33,458 nt of DNA from Peribacillus psychrosaccharolyticus ATCC 23296 (GCF_000305495.1 NZ_AJTN02000008.1:1-33458), one strand, 5' to 3'; counted from the stretch's first letter, positions 20,374 to 32,816 are shown. Translations and numbers: made by a program. The notes: generated by a model from the letters alone, not told the origin.

Positions 20374-21378
20374 ATGATGAATAATCCAATTAACCATAAC
20401 AATTCAGTTACGCATGTTAGCAATGATAAATTTATTTGGAAAGATAAAGTATCACAAATAGCAAGTAAGTATGGAATTTTACTGGTTTTACTAGTGATGA
20501 TGATTACCATGTCGTTTCTATCTGAAGCCTTTCTGACGACTCAAAACTTATTAAATGTTGTACGTCAAATTTCATTTATTGGGATTGTAGCAATGGGTGT
20601 AACGATGGTCATTATTACAACCGGAATAGATTTATCATCCGGTTCTGTCATCGCCTTGGTGTCTGTTGTTTCAGCAAGTTTTGCCCATCCCGGTGAGTTT
20701 TCTATCTTTGTGCCACTTTTGATTGGACTCTGTATTGGTGCACTTGCTGGTTTTATAAACGGCACAATTACAGCTAAAGGAAAAATCCCTGCATTTATTG
20801 CTACATTAGGCATGATGATCGCAGCTAGAGGATTAGCCTTATTATATAGTGATGGAAGACCAATTCCAGACTTATCATCAGCATTTTTGTTTATTGGGAA
20901 AGGTGAAATATTAGGCATTCCATTTCCTATTATTGTGTTTATCATTATGGGAATTATTTCACATTTAATGTTAAGTAAAACAAAGTTTGGAAAGTATACT
21001 TATGCTATTGGCGGTAATGAACAAGCCGCGAAAATTTGTGGGATTAATGTAGATCGTTACAAAATCTTAATATACACGTATGCAGGTTTACTAGCAGCAA
21101 TTGCTGGGATGATGTTAACCGCAAGGATTAGTGTAGGTCAACCAAGTATGGGAAATATGTTTGAATTAGATGCAATTGCTGCCGCAGTTATTGGGGGAAC
21201 AAGCCTAACCGGTGGTGTTGGTACGATTGGTGGGACAATGATCGGTGCACTAATTATTGGTGTTCTTAATAATGGTCTTGACTTATTGGGTGTATCCTCT
21301 TATTGGCAGCAAATCTTAAAAGGTATCATTATAGTAAGTGCAGTTTTAATTGATGCTCGAAAACATAAAAAAGTTTAA
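20374..21378 (+). CDS. Sugar ABC transporter permease (RbsC/MglC type)
   Basis: This is a membrane permease of 334 residues with the family's many hydrophobic helices after a polar 30-residue N-terminus. Class features include VTMVIITTGIDLSSGSVIAL, NGTITAKGKIPAFIATLGMM, YAIGGNEQAAKICGINVDR and AIAAAVIGGTSLTGGVGTI. Two copies would form the channel, as is usual for CUT2 systems. ATG 20374 follows CAAGGAGG. The transporter operon probably ends here or reads on across 146 bases into the isomerase gene. Confidence 0.94.
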   Translation: MMNNPINHNNSVTHVSNDKFIWKDKVSQIASKYGILLVLLVMMITMSFLSEAFLTTQNLLNVVRQISFIGIVAMGVTMVIITTGIDLSSGSVIALVSVVSASFAHPGEFSIFVPLLIGLCIGALAGFINGTITAKGKIPAFIATLGMMIAARGLALLYSDGRPIPDLSSAFLFIGKGEILGIPFPIIVFIIMGIISHLMLSKTKFGKYTYAIGGNEQAAKICGINVDRYKILIYTYAGLLAAIAGMMLTARISVGQPSMGNMFELDAIAAAVIGGTSLTGGVGTIGGTMIGALIIGVLNNGLDLLGVSSYWQQILKGIIIVSAVLIDARKHKKV

Positions 21379-21443
21379 CGCTATTGAGCCTTTACCTCTA
21401 TGAAAAAAAGTATTTTTACCAACAAATTTTAATGATTTTTATG

Positions 21444-21470
21444 TTGAACTTCCATTTTCTCTATTATAGT
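21444..21470 (+). promoter_or_regulatory. Possible promoter upstream of the IolE-like gene
   Basis: TTGAAC (21444-21449) and TATAGT (21465-21470) resemble -35 and -10 boxes but are only 15 bases apart. The site would allow separate expression of the two enzyme genes. Evidence is weak. Confidence 0.25.
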
Positions 21471-21524
21471 TCATAACTATCAACGTGAATGTGAATGCCT
21501 CATCAAAGTTAGGAGATTTTTGAC

Positions 21525-22448
21525 ATGAGTATTAAGATTGCGGGAGCTCCCTGTTGCTGGGGCGTAGATGATGCAAAAAATCCATACCTTCCACCATGGG
21601 AGCGAGTATTAAAAGAAGCATCACAAGCAGGTTACAAAGGAATTGAATTGGGCCCTTATGGTTATATTCCGATGGATATTGAACGAGTACAAGTTGAGCT
21701 TTCTAAAAACAATTTGAAGATTATTGCAGGGACGATTTTTGATGATTTGGTAACCGAATCTAATTTAAATATATTATTGCAGCAAGTTGACGACATCTGC
21801 TCACTAATTACTAGACTTCCAGCCTCTCCACAGGAAAATGATCAACACTTTGCTCCCCCATATCTGGTTTTAATTGATTGGGGGCATGAAGAAAGGGATT
21901 ACACAGCTGGCCACTTTGACGTCGCAAAGCGTTTATCTACCCAGAACTGGAACAATATGATGTCACACATTCGGACTCTTGCTGAGCGAGCGTGGACAAA
22001 GTATGGTGTCCGATCTGTCATTCATCCTCATGCTGGTGGCTATATTGAATTTGAAGACGAAATCAAGAAACTTTTGGAAGACGTTCCCTATCATACTGCT
22101 GGACTTTGCCTAGATACTGGTCATCTTTATTACTCAAAAATGGATCCGGTAAAGTGGCTTAGAGATTGTGCAGATCGGCTGGATTATATCCATTTCAAGG
22201 ATATTTCTCTAAATATATATGAACAAGTAATGGGAGAACATATCCGCTTTTTCGATGCTTGCAGCAAAGGGGTCATGTGTCCTATCGGTCAGGGTGTCCT
22301 GGACTATAAGTCGATTAATCGATTGCTGAAAGAAATCAATTATCATGGGTACATTACAATCGAACAAGAGCGTGATCCGAGAAATTCTGATACTAGTTTA
22401 AGAGATGTTAGTCAGAGTATTGCCTACTTAAAGAGTATAGGTTATTAA
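21525..22448 (+). CDS. Sugar phosphate isomerase/epimerase, inosose-dehydratase/MocC-like
   Basis: This is a 307-residue xylose-isomerase-like TIM barrel. The N-terminus SIKIAGAPCCWGVDD and the metal-site segments VIHPHAGGYIEFEDE, GLCLDTGHLYYSKMD, YIHFKDI and GYITIEQERDP resemble IolE and the rhizopine protein MocC. It is not a copy of the operon's iolE; it is clearly diverged. ATG 21525 follows TTAGGAGAT. Twenty-nine bases after its stop comes a dehydrogenase of the MocA/IolG superfamily, the partner expected for an inositol-derivative pathway. It might also supply dehydratase activity if iolE is truly broken, but this is speculation. Confidence 0.88.
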   Translation: MSIKIAGAPCCWGVDDAKNPYLPPWERVLKEASQAGYKGIELGPYGYIPMDIERVQVELSKNNLKIIAGTIFDDLVTESNLNILLQQVDDICSLITRLPASPQENDQHFAPPYLVLIDWGHEERDYTAGHFDVAKRLSTQNWNNMMSHIRTLAERAWTKYGVRSVIHPHAGGYIEFEDEIKKLLEDVPYHTAGLCLDTGHLYYSKMDPVKWLRDCADRLDYIHFKDISLNIYEQVMGEHIRFFDACSKGVMCPIGQGVLDYKSINRLLKEINYHGYITIEQERDPRNSDTSLRDVSQSIAYLKSIGY

Positions 22449-22477
22449 AATTTTTAAAGAAATGGAGGGAATCGATC

Positions 22478-23644
22478 ATGATTAATGGTGAAAAATTAGT
22501 AGAAAATCCTATTCGTTGGGCAATGGTAGGTGGTGGAAGAGAAAGTCAGATTGGTTACATCCATCGATCAGCTGCGCAGCGTGATAATAATTTCCATTTG
22601 GTTGCTGGTGCATTTGATGTTGATCCGAAGAAGGGTAAAGATTTCGGGGTAAAATTACATGTTGCTGCAGAACGTTGCTATCCAGATTACAAAACGATGT
22701 TAGTTGAAGAGGCTAAACGTGAAGAGGGCATTCAAGCTGTTTCTATAGCTACTCCAAATGGTACTCACTATGAGATTTGCAAAGCGGTTTTAAACGCTGG
22801 TTTACATGTAGTATGTGAAAAACCTCTATGCTTTACTACCAAGCAGGCAGAAGAACTGGCGAATCTTGCAAAAATGAAGAATCGTGTTGTCGGAATTACA
22901 TACGGTTATGCAGGCTATCAGGTAATTGAGCAGGCACGACAGATGATTGCAAATGGAGATCTAGGCGAAATACGAATTATAAATATGCAGTTTGCACATG
23001 GTTTTCACTCTGAGGCTGTCGAAACTGAAAATCCTAGCACTAAATGGCGCGTTGATCCAAATATTGTTGGTCCAAGTTATGTACTGGCCGACTTAGGAAC
23101 TCATCCATTTTTCCTGTCTGAGGTTTTGCTACCAAAACTGAAAATAAAAAAACTGTTGTGTACTCGTCAGAGTTTTGTCAAAAGTCGAGCACCTCTTGAG
23201 GACAATGCCTATACCCTTATGGAATATGATAACGGTGCAATCGGAACTGTTTGGTCCTGTGCAGTAAATGCGGGATCTATGCATGAGCAGAAGATTCGAG
23301 TCATCGGTTCAAAGGCTAGTATTGAATGGTGGGATGAACATCCTAATCAGCTCCGCTATGAGATACAGGGTAAACCAGTACAGATTTTAGAACGTGGAAT
23401 GGACTATCTTTATCAGGAAGCTTTGGTGGATGACCGGATTTCTGGCGGACATCCTGAGGGTTTATTTGAAGCATGGTCAAATCTGTATACTCGTTTTGCT
23501 ATGGCGATGGGAGCTTGTGATCGTGGGGAAACATTGAATGATATATGGTTTCCAGGAATCGAAGCAGGTGTAGAAGGCGTCCGATGGGTAGAGAACTGTG
23601 TGCGATCCGCCGACAATGGGGCTGAATGGGTAGAATATCAATAA
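22478..23644 (+). CDS. Gfo/Idh/MocA-family oxidoreductase
   Basis: This is a 388-residue NAD(P)-dependent sugar or polyol dehydrogenase. It has the nucleotide-binding loop AMVGGGRESQIG, the conserved lysine in CEKPL (Lys115) and a DLGTHPFFL segment with the active-site histidine. It is longer than IolG (343) and diverged from it. The GGGRESQIG loop and long C-terminal half resemble the subgroup seen beside sugar isomerases. AATGGAGGG precedes ATG 22478. It forms a two-gene unit with the TIM-barrel gene before it. The substrate is unknown; an inositol isomer, an O-methyl inositol or an aldose derivative are candidates. Confidence 0.9.
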   Translation: MINGEKLVENPIRWAMVGGGRESQIGYIHRSAAQRDNNFHLVAGAFDVDPKKGKDFGVKLHVAAERCYPDYKTMLVEEAKREEGIQAVSIATPNGTHYEICKAVLNAGLHVVCEKPLCFTTKQAEELANLAKMKNRVVGITYGYAGYQVIEQARQMIANGDLGEIRIINMQFAHGFHSEAVETENPSTKWRVDPNIVGPSYVLADLGTHPFFLSEVLLPKLKIKKLLCTRQSFVKSRAPLEDNAYTLMEYDNGAIGTVWSCAVNAGSMHEQKIRVIGSKASIEWWDEHPNQLRYEIQGKPVQILERGMDYLYQEALVDDRISGGHPEGLFEAWSNLYTRFAMAMGACDRGETLNDIWFPGIEAGVEGVRWVENCVRSADNGAEWVEYQ

Positions 23645-23968
23645 CATTTTAATGTGTTCTTTCAAATAGAAAGGAATACCGTTTCTATGTTTAATGTAAA
23701 AATGTATACATTAATAGTATTTTATACATTAACATATTCGGAAATGAGTGAACTGAGAAATATTAAAATTTACTAAGCCCATTCATATTGAATGCAGCGC
23801 TTTATTATTGCCGGTTTGACAGGAGGGGCTGTGAAAGGTTGACAAGAGTTATGAGTGTAAAAATCGCTGTGATTTAAGCGATATATAAGGTATATACAAA
23901 GAGCCTTTAATATAATGAACTTTCCTTGGAAATATGTCTTTGTTTAGCGTTAAGACTTTTAAAAGCTG

Positions 23969-23986
23969 AAGGGCAAGCCCTTTTTT
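23969..23986 (+). terminator. Short terminator-like hairpin
   Basis: AAGGG-CAAG-CCCTT is a 5-base-pair stem directly followed by a T-run. No intact gene lies upstream; it could end read-through from the dehydrogenase gene or an untranslated RNA. Confidence 0.45.
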
Positions 23987-24192
23987 GTATACCAGATATT
24001 GATTCAGTTATAATTGACGAATTTAGCAGTTTTAAGTTGTTCTTTTTCTGACTTAGTGTAAAGAACTAGAGTGATTATTTTTATTAAATGTTATCGGCGG
24101 GGGAATATTCGTATGACAAACTCTCATCAAAGTCTATATTACGTAGCCTAAGGTAAGGAAATTTATCATTCTGAATGAATAAGTAAGAAGAG

Positions 24193-24216
24193 CTTGGAGA
24201 AATCCAGGTTTTTTTT
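24193..24216 (+). terminator. Short terminator-like hairpin with T8 tail
   Basis: CTTGG-AGAAA(T)-CCAGG, with one wobble pair, is followed by eight T. It could end a short untranslated transcript lying between the hairpin at 23969 and here. Confidence 0.4.
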
Positions 24217-24419
24217 GATTCTTAGGTTAGTCAATTAAACGCTTTTTGATCCCTTTTCTTTTGATAAACCATATATGAGATTTAAGGTGTTGCTCACTGT
24301 TACTCTTTTCTAAGAATTCTAGTACTTGTGTAATCTAATTATTATTATTTTAACTTTATCTAGTATACAAGACTACCAGATTAGGAAAGAATAAATATAA
24401 GTAGATTAATAAAAGGAGG

Positions 24420-24464
24420 ATGAATATGGAGAGAAAAATGGTTCGCTTAATTAATAAAGCGTAA
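24420..24464 (+). other. 14-codon ORF with a strong ribosome site
   Basis: AAAAGGAGGA leads into ATG (24420 or 24426), and the frame reads MNMERKMVRLINKA then TAA. The ribosome site is canonical, which is unusual for chance, but the peptide is too short to classify. It could be the surviving start of a lost gene; a decayed duplicate on the other strand begins just beyond it. Confidence 0.3.
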
Positions 24465-24471
24465 ATCCAAT

Positions 24472-24525
24472 GAAATGTTTTTTAATTCCTCTTCTACGAT
24501 TACTCCCTCTTACTTTCTTAAAGGT
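24472..24525 (-). pseudogene. Decayed second copy of the small ORF at 24984-25079
   Basis: On the + strand, AAATGTTTTTTAA-TTC-TCTTCTAC-GATT-TCCCT here aligns with the 3' half of the small minus-strand ORF at 24984-25079, roughly 80% over about 45 bases by eye. Single-base gaps break the frame. It appears to be an old tandem duplicate that no longer codes. Confidence 0.4.
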
Positions 24526-24759
24526 ATCTAAAACGCTGATAAAGAATTTTATTCCTTATAATAAGAAATTATTCTCCTGCTCTCCTATCTCCTTCGTGCA
24601 AGTGTTTCAAGCATCCTGATTAATGCAATTAGTGCACGGGAATACTCAAAGTAAAGGAATGTTACCAGAGGAATTATTAAAGTAATTTTCCTGAGGTGAC
24701 TTCTTACTGTACCTATATTACCTATTCTGAAATCAAATTGACACTAAAATACAAAACGC

Positions 24760-24966
24760 TTAATTGAGAGTGATCAGTATCATTTTAATAAAAATAATAA
24801 TAAATACTAAAGATGCGATAGAACTGGCTATTGAATTGGATACTCTAACATTTGTTAGCACAAACTTCACTATAAGTGCTGCTATTAAAGGAATAATAAG
24901 CAATATAGCTAGTTGCATTGCCATGTGATCCATCTGAGCTTTGAATGGACTAAAATCTATTTTCAT
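24760..24966 (-). CDS. Small hydrophobic membrane protein, function unknown
   Basis: This is a 68-residue protein with two predicted membrane helices (about residues 17-38, QLAILLIIPLIAALIVKFVL, and 45-66, IASSIASLVFIIIFIKMILI). The N-terminus MKIDFSPFKAQMDHMA is amphipathic. ATG 24966 is preceded on the minus strand by AAAGGTGGGGGTGCAG, a good ribosome site. A short ORF ends 18 bases before it on the same strand, so the two may form a small operon. I do not recognise the family. Confidence 0.6.
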   Translation of the reverse strand: MKIDFSPFKAQMDHMAMQLAILLIIPLIAALIVKFVLTNVRVSNSIASSIASLVFIIIFIKMILITLN

Positions 24967-24983
24967 CTGCACCCCCACCTTTA

Positions 24984-25101
24984 TTATTTCGGTGAAGGAA
25001 AATGTTTTTTAAATTCATCTTCTACAGATTTTCCCTTTATAAATCTACGTAAAATTAGTATTTTACGCAAAGTTGAAATGTTTGCTCCCCTTTTTTTTCA
25101 T
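24984..25101 (-). CDS. Short charged ORF upstream of the membrane protein, start unclear
   Basis: The minus-strand frame ends RRFIKGKSVEDEFKKHFPSPK. The frame could open at ATT 25079 behind AAGGGGAG, giving 31 residues, or at TTG 25070. ATG 25101 would give 38 residues (MKKRGANIST...) if the A8 run at 25091-25098 lost one base. A decayed duplicate of its 3' half lies at 24472-24525, which suggests that a once-functional unit was copied. Its function is unknown. Confidence 0.35.
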
Positions 25102-25700
25102 TTTTTATAATTGTATGCATTTAAATAAGGTAAGAACAAAAAAGAGAGCCTGAGAGAATTTCTTTTGACATTCTTTAATTTTTAACAACTTTATTTATTT
25201 TTAAACCATTTATTGTAACTGTACAGTTTGCTTTTTTTGACCTAGTTACCATGCTTCTATTTCACTGGAGCGTATTTTAAAGTGGAACGATTAATAACCC
25301 TGTATTTTTTCGTGTACCGTTTTGAAAAAAAAAGAACTCCCCATAAAGGAAAGCAACAATTTTAGTGAAGGTAACATCTATTATATTGTTCTATAGCCAT
25401 TCTGTTCCGAATTGCTCTTAAGCCTTCAAGTCCAGCCTGCCAAGTTACCTCCCTGTTTTTTTCTGGCCATTCATCAACCACTTTCTAAAATCGAGTTTAT
25501 TACTTAGGGAATCCCTTTTCTACATTGAATATATAGGTCAGATGTGAATGTAATTCAAAACGATTACCTTGGATAAAATCCAAAAATTGTTCCTAAATTT
25601 AGCCTAATTTACGGTTTTGTGAAACAGAGAAAAATCCTCTCAAAAGGTTGTTGGGCAAGGCCAAAAATAGTATATCATAAGGGAAGTGGGAATTTTAGAG
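25102..25700. other. Intergenic region, no clear gene
   Basis: Only fragments are seen. A minus-strand frame near 25375-25490 reads WQAGLEGLRAIRNRMAIEQYN before a stop and looks protein-like, but it has a stop just upstream and no start. The rest is AT-rich without notable structure. Confidence 0.3.
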
Positions 25701-25820
25701 ATGGATATTGACATCTTATTAGCTGGTTTAGGTAAAAAAAGGAGAGCTGCTTCAGCAGCCCTTTTTTGTTGTTTTACTAATATTGCTACTTGTGGAATCC
25801 ATGTCTACTTAGATTTATAA
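25701..25820 (+). other. 39-codon ORF overlapping a terminator-like hairpin
   Basis: The frame MDIDILLAGLGKKRRAASAALF... ends at TAA 25818-25820. A purine stretch (GGGAAGTGGG, 25681-25690) lies rather far upstream. The hairpin GCTGC-TTCA-GCAGC plus C-T6 (25746-25766) is inside it, which argues that this is a transcript end rather than a gene. It also overlaps the end of the RibD-like fragment on the other strand. Confidence 0.2.
25746..25767 (+). terminator. Intrinsic terminator, + strand
   Basis: GCTGC-TTCA-GCAGC forms a GC-rich 5-base-pair stem with a four-base loop, followed by C and T6. It is the clearest intrinsic terminator in the gene-poor region. No intact + strand gene lies immediately upstream. 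Confidence 0.5.
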
Positions 25821-26022
25821 TGCTCTGTTACATAATTCAACCATAGTCCACCATCGTCCATTTTTTCGATTGCTTTTAAGTGGAAATATACTGGTTTTTC
25901 TTTTGTAGTTGAGAATATGTTTCGAATATTTTCAGAGAGTTTGATGAACCATCAGCTATTGGGACTAAAACCAAACTTACCTCATCAATTAAACCTTCAT
26001 TCAGAAACGCCCCGTTTAAAGT
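25805..26022 (-). pseudogene. 3' remnant of a RibD C-terminal-domain (dihydrofolate-reductase-like) protein
   Basis: On the minus strand the DNA reads TLNGAFLNEGLIDEVSLVLVPIADGSS, a hallmark of the RibD_C reductase fold. After a frame shift near 25900-25920 it reads PVYFHLKAIEKMDDGGLWLNYV and a stop at 25805. Only the last 70 or so residues of a protein usually near 170-200 remain. The fragment begins exactly where licT ends, so a recombination or deletion joined the two. It is a dead gene fragment. Confidence 0.7.
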
Positions 26023-26886
26023 TTAACCCTGCCGGTTCAATTCCTGACATCGTGATGTAACACGGTGGATATGGATCGTTAAATATACTTTTTCATCCTT
26101 CGATATAGACCAGTTAAACGTTTTTTCTACATAAGAGGCAACTTTCTCGCTGCAGGTAAACGCTTCTGTATAACGTGTCTGCACCTGCGTAAACATAAAA
26201 TCATCCGCAGGCGGCACTTCTGTTTTCTCTTGGCGGACAAGCCGGATGGCAAAAAAGCGGAGATGTGTTAAAAAGCGTTCATAATTAATAGAGGTTTCAT
26301 CTAGTTCCATTTTATAGTGATACTTTACAATGTTCAGCGTATCGTTAACGACTTTGACAATTTGCACAGCGGCATCAAGACCTTCCCCTGATACACGGCT
26401 ATTCACAAGGTGGAGGGCAATCGATGCTGCTTCGTCTTCTTCCATGCGGATACCTGTTTCTTCTTCAATCACATCTAGAGCTTGCAAGCCAATAGAAAAC
26501 TCTTCTTTATAGTACTTTTTAATTTCCCACATGAGCGCGTTTCGAAGAATCATGCCCTGCTTATGGCGGGTTACGGCAAAGCTGATATGATCCATAAGAG
26601 CCACATAGGCATAATCATCAAGACCGGGACCAAACCGCTCTTTTGCCATGGAAATAATCCGGTCTGCAATGGTTAAATACTCGTCAGGCACCTCCCGCAG
26701 CAACTCACCGATTTTGTCGGAAATTCCGCGATTATCAAGAACAAATGTTTTTTCTACCTTATCTCTCTCGATAGTTTCACCCGCTTTTTTTTGAAATGCA
26801 AGTCCACGTCCCATGACAACCATTTCCTGGCCTTTGCTGTTTTGGGTTAGTACAACATTATTATTGAATACTTTTTTAATCTCCAT
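26023..26886 (-). CDS. licT: BglG-family transcription antiterminator LicT
   Basis: This cytosolic RNA-binding protein of 287 residues prevents termination at RAT sites when beta-glucosides are present. The N-terminal co-antiterminator domain covers residues 1-55 (KKVFNNNVVLTQNSKGQEMVVMGRG region). PRD1 has His100 (MDHISFAVTRH) and His159 (IALHLVNS); PRD2 has His208 (THLRFFAIRL) and His272/His274 (TIHIHRV). These correspond to the histidines that the PTS EII and HPr phosphorylate. Its own leader carries a RAT overlapping a terminator, so it should be autoregulated. Its targets bglH and bglP lie next to it. Confidence 0.95.
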   Translation of the reverse strand: MEIKKVFNNNVVLTQNSKGQEMVVMGRGLAFQKKAGETIERDKVEKTFVLDNRGISDKIGELLREVPDEYLTIADRIISMAKERFGPGLDDYAYVALMDHISFAVTRHKQGMILRNALMWEIKKYYKEEFSIGLQALDVIEEETGIRMEEDEAASIALHLVNSRVSGEGLDAAVQIVKVVNDTLNIVKYHYKMELDETSINYERFLTHLRFFAIRLVRQEKTEVPPADDFMFTQVQTRYTEAFTCSEKVASYVEKTFNWSISKDEKVYLTIHIHRVTSRCQELNRQG

Positions 26887-26925
26887 AGTTTATACCACAC
26901 CTTTGCCTTATTAGCAGGCATTAAA

Positions 26926-26977
26926 AAACCTGAATTTGTGTATAGGAAACAAGCTTTTCCAGCACAAATTCAGGTTT
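26926..26977 (-). terminator. LicT-controlled terminator in the licT leader
   Basis: AAACCTGAATTTGTG (26926-26940) and CACAAATTCAGGTTT (26963-26977) form a perfect 15-base inverted repeat. On the minus strand it is followed by TTTTTTAA. Its first arm overlaps the RAT, so forming the antiterminator would block it. Confidence 0.88.
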
Positions 26978-27001
26978 TGCCTGCTTATCAGTAACAACCC
27001 T
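26973..27001 (-). promoter_or_regulatory. RAT antiterminator element of licT
   Basis: The minus strand reads AGGGTTGTTACTG, then ATAAG, then CAGGCAAAACCT, matching the LicT/SacT-type RAT pattern. It overlaps the 5' arm of the terminator, the standard layout. It predicts autoregulation of licT. Confidence 0.88.
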
Positions 27002-27016
27002 GATTTATATTTATTT

Positions 27017-27062
27017 TGAAAGCGGTTACTACTTTTTTACCATATTAAATCTTTACTGTCAA
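27017..27062 (-). promoter_or_regulatory. licT promoter with cre site
   Basis: On the minus strand TTGACA (27062-27057) and TAAAAA (27039-27034) are 17 bases apart. Immediately downstream is a cre-like site, TGAAAGCGGTTACT on the + strand (27017-27030), which fits the looser consensus. CcpA binding there would act as a roadblock. The -10 box is weak. Confidence 0.55.
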
Positions 27063-27281
27063 TATCTGTTCACCTATCATCTTAGCCTAATTCATTTTGC
27101 CTGTTATTGCTTTCCCATTATCTTTACTTGACCAATCTTGCCTCTTTTTATCTTTAATTTGCCCCGTGATTGCTTGTTGATCTTCCTATAAAAAATCAGT
27201 GAGAAATAGGGATTTATCTCTTTTAATATAAGGTATCCGAGGTTTAATTGTAAATCTTATATAGAAAGACAGACACAAAAG
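27063..27281. other. Intergenic region upstream of licT
   Basis: No gene is assigned. On the minus strand a short frame, QQAITGQIKDKKRQDWSSKDNGKAI in two pieces, with internal near-repeats of GCAATNACNGGGCAAA, ends at about 27090, but it has no start or ribosome site. Confidence 0.25.
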
Positions 27282-27309
27282 AGTCGAAGAACCAAAGGGT
27301 TCTTCGACT
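27275..27309 (-). terminator. Terminator of bglH
   Basis: AGTCGAAGAACC (27282-27293) and GGTTCTTCGACT (27298-27309) form a perfect 12-base stem with a 4-base loop. On the minus strand it is followed by CTTTTGTG. It lies about 180 bases beyond the bglH stop, with no gene between them. Confidence 0.75.
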
Positions 27310-27488
27310 AAAAAATGAGTAAGCTTTAGGTGAGAATGAGTACTTCACTGATAATCTCAAGAGCAAGAAAATAAATCGTATGTCCTTGTATACTAGGGCA
27401 TCATTTTTCTTTTACGGTAGCTAGTTTGGCCTGTTCACTGTCGTTAATGTAAAAGTGGAAGTACTATTAGTCTCAGCTTTTTCTACTT

Positions 27489-28949
<1,461 letters not shown>

Positions 28950-28984
28950 TTAGTAGCTAAGTTTTTACATTTTCATAAAAAGCA

Positions 28985-29051
28985 AACAAAAAAACCTAAA
29001 CCACGCAGTAATAAGGACATCATAGCCTCATAGTCTGAATGATTTAGGTTT
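28985..29051 (-). terminator. LicT-controlled terminator in the bglH leader
   Basis: AAACCTAAA (28992-29000) and TTTAGGTTT (29043-29051) form the outer stem, enclosing about 42 bases. On the minus strand it is followed by TTTTTGTTTGCT. The 5' arm overlaps the RAT. Confidence 0.8.
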
Positions 29052-29076
29052 TGCCTGCATAACCAGTAACAATCCT
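29047..29076 (-). promoter_or_regulatory. RAT antiterminator element of bglH
   Basis: The minus strand reads AGGATTGTTACTG, then GTTATG, then CAGGCAAAACC, an almost canonical LicT RAT. It overlaps the terminator arm and should make bglH depend on LicT. Confidence 0.9.
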
Positions 29077-29098
29077 AAATAGGTGTTTGTTTGCGTTA

Positions 29099-29127
29099 AA
29101 TATAACATCCCTCTTTCACTGAATCAA
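29099..29127 (-). promoter_or_regulatory. bglH promoter
   Basis: On the minus strand TTGATT (29127-29122) and TATATT (29104-29099) are 17 bases apart, a good sigma-A match. Transcription would start about 15-20 bases before the RAT. Confidence 0.7.
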
Positions 29128-29209
29128 GAATTTTGTAATCGCTATTTTTGAAAATTTTTATAAAATAAGAGGTTTTTGGAAATCTAAAATTTCGTAAAAT
29201 ATTTTAAAA

Positions 29210-29246
29210 AGAAAGCGTTGACAAAAATTGAATGCTTATGATAAAT
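29210..29246 (+). promoter_or_regulatory. bglP promoter with overlapping cre
   Basis: TTGACA (29218-29223) and ATAAAT (29241-29246) are 17 bases apart. AGAAAGCGTTGACA (29210-29223) is a one-mismatch cre that covers the -35 box, so CcpA would compete with RNA polymerase. Catabolite repression of bglP is known in B. subtilis. Confidence 0.7.
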
Positions 29247-29281
29247 TACACACATCAAGTAAAACTTAATAAATTCCTTCA

Positions 29282-29310
29282 AGGAATGTTACCTTAAGTG
29301 GGCATAACCT
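29282..29310 (+). promoter_or_regulatory. Divergent RAT-like element of bglP
   Basis: AGGAATGTTACC, then TTAAGT, then GGGCATAACCT keeps the outer RAT pattern and position, but differs from the licT and bglH RATs at several core bases (for example CAGGCAAAACC has become GTGGGCATAACC). It overlaps the 5' arm of the terminator. Antitermination by LicT is likely but may be weaker. Confidence 0.7.
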
Positions 29311-29363
29311 GAACTGACTGAAACGCGCTGTTTGTGTGTGTTTTAGCCAGTTCAGGTTTTTTA
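29306..29363 (+). terminator. Antitermination-controlled terminator in the bglP leader
   Basis: AACCTGAACTG (29306-29316) pairs with CAGTTCAGGTT (29348-29358), a perfect 11-base stem with a long loop, followed by TTTTTATTT. It lies 36 bases before the bglP start. Confidence 0.88.
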
Positions 29364-29377
29364 TTTGAAAAAATTAA

Positions 29378-32809
<3,432 letters not shown>

Positions 32810-32816
32810 GTAAACC

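Larger units (their letters stand above)
23645..24419. other. Gene-poor region with small terminator-like hairpins
   Basis: No substantial gene is visible. The sequence holds a direct repeat of TATACATTA (near 23704 and 23725), a possible relic frame with MSVKIAVI followed by a stop (near 23850), and two terminator-like hairpins listed separately. It looks like eroded sequence between two functional loci. Confidence 0.4.

Noticed and set aside
23413-23665. Overlapping minus-strand open frames within the dehydrogenase gene and its 3' end
   Set aside because: They mirror the codon structure of a well supported + strand gene and have no ribosome sites or recognisable motifs.
24420-24464. Leader peptide for an attenuator
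   Set aside because: The 14-residue peptide has no run of one amino acid and no regulated gene follows on the same strand, so an attenuation role cannot be supported.
23645-26022. Prophage or insertion sequence in the gene-poor region
   Set aside because: I searched for transposase or integrase motifs, terminal inverted repeats and target duplications by eye and found none; it looks like eroded intergenic DNA with small ORFs.
29084-29098. Possible cre between the bglH promoter and its RAT (TGTTTGCGTTAAAT on the + strand)
   Set aside because: It has three mismatches to the consensus, including the conserved C near the end; not strong enough to list.
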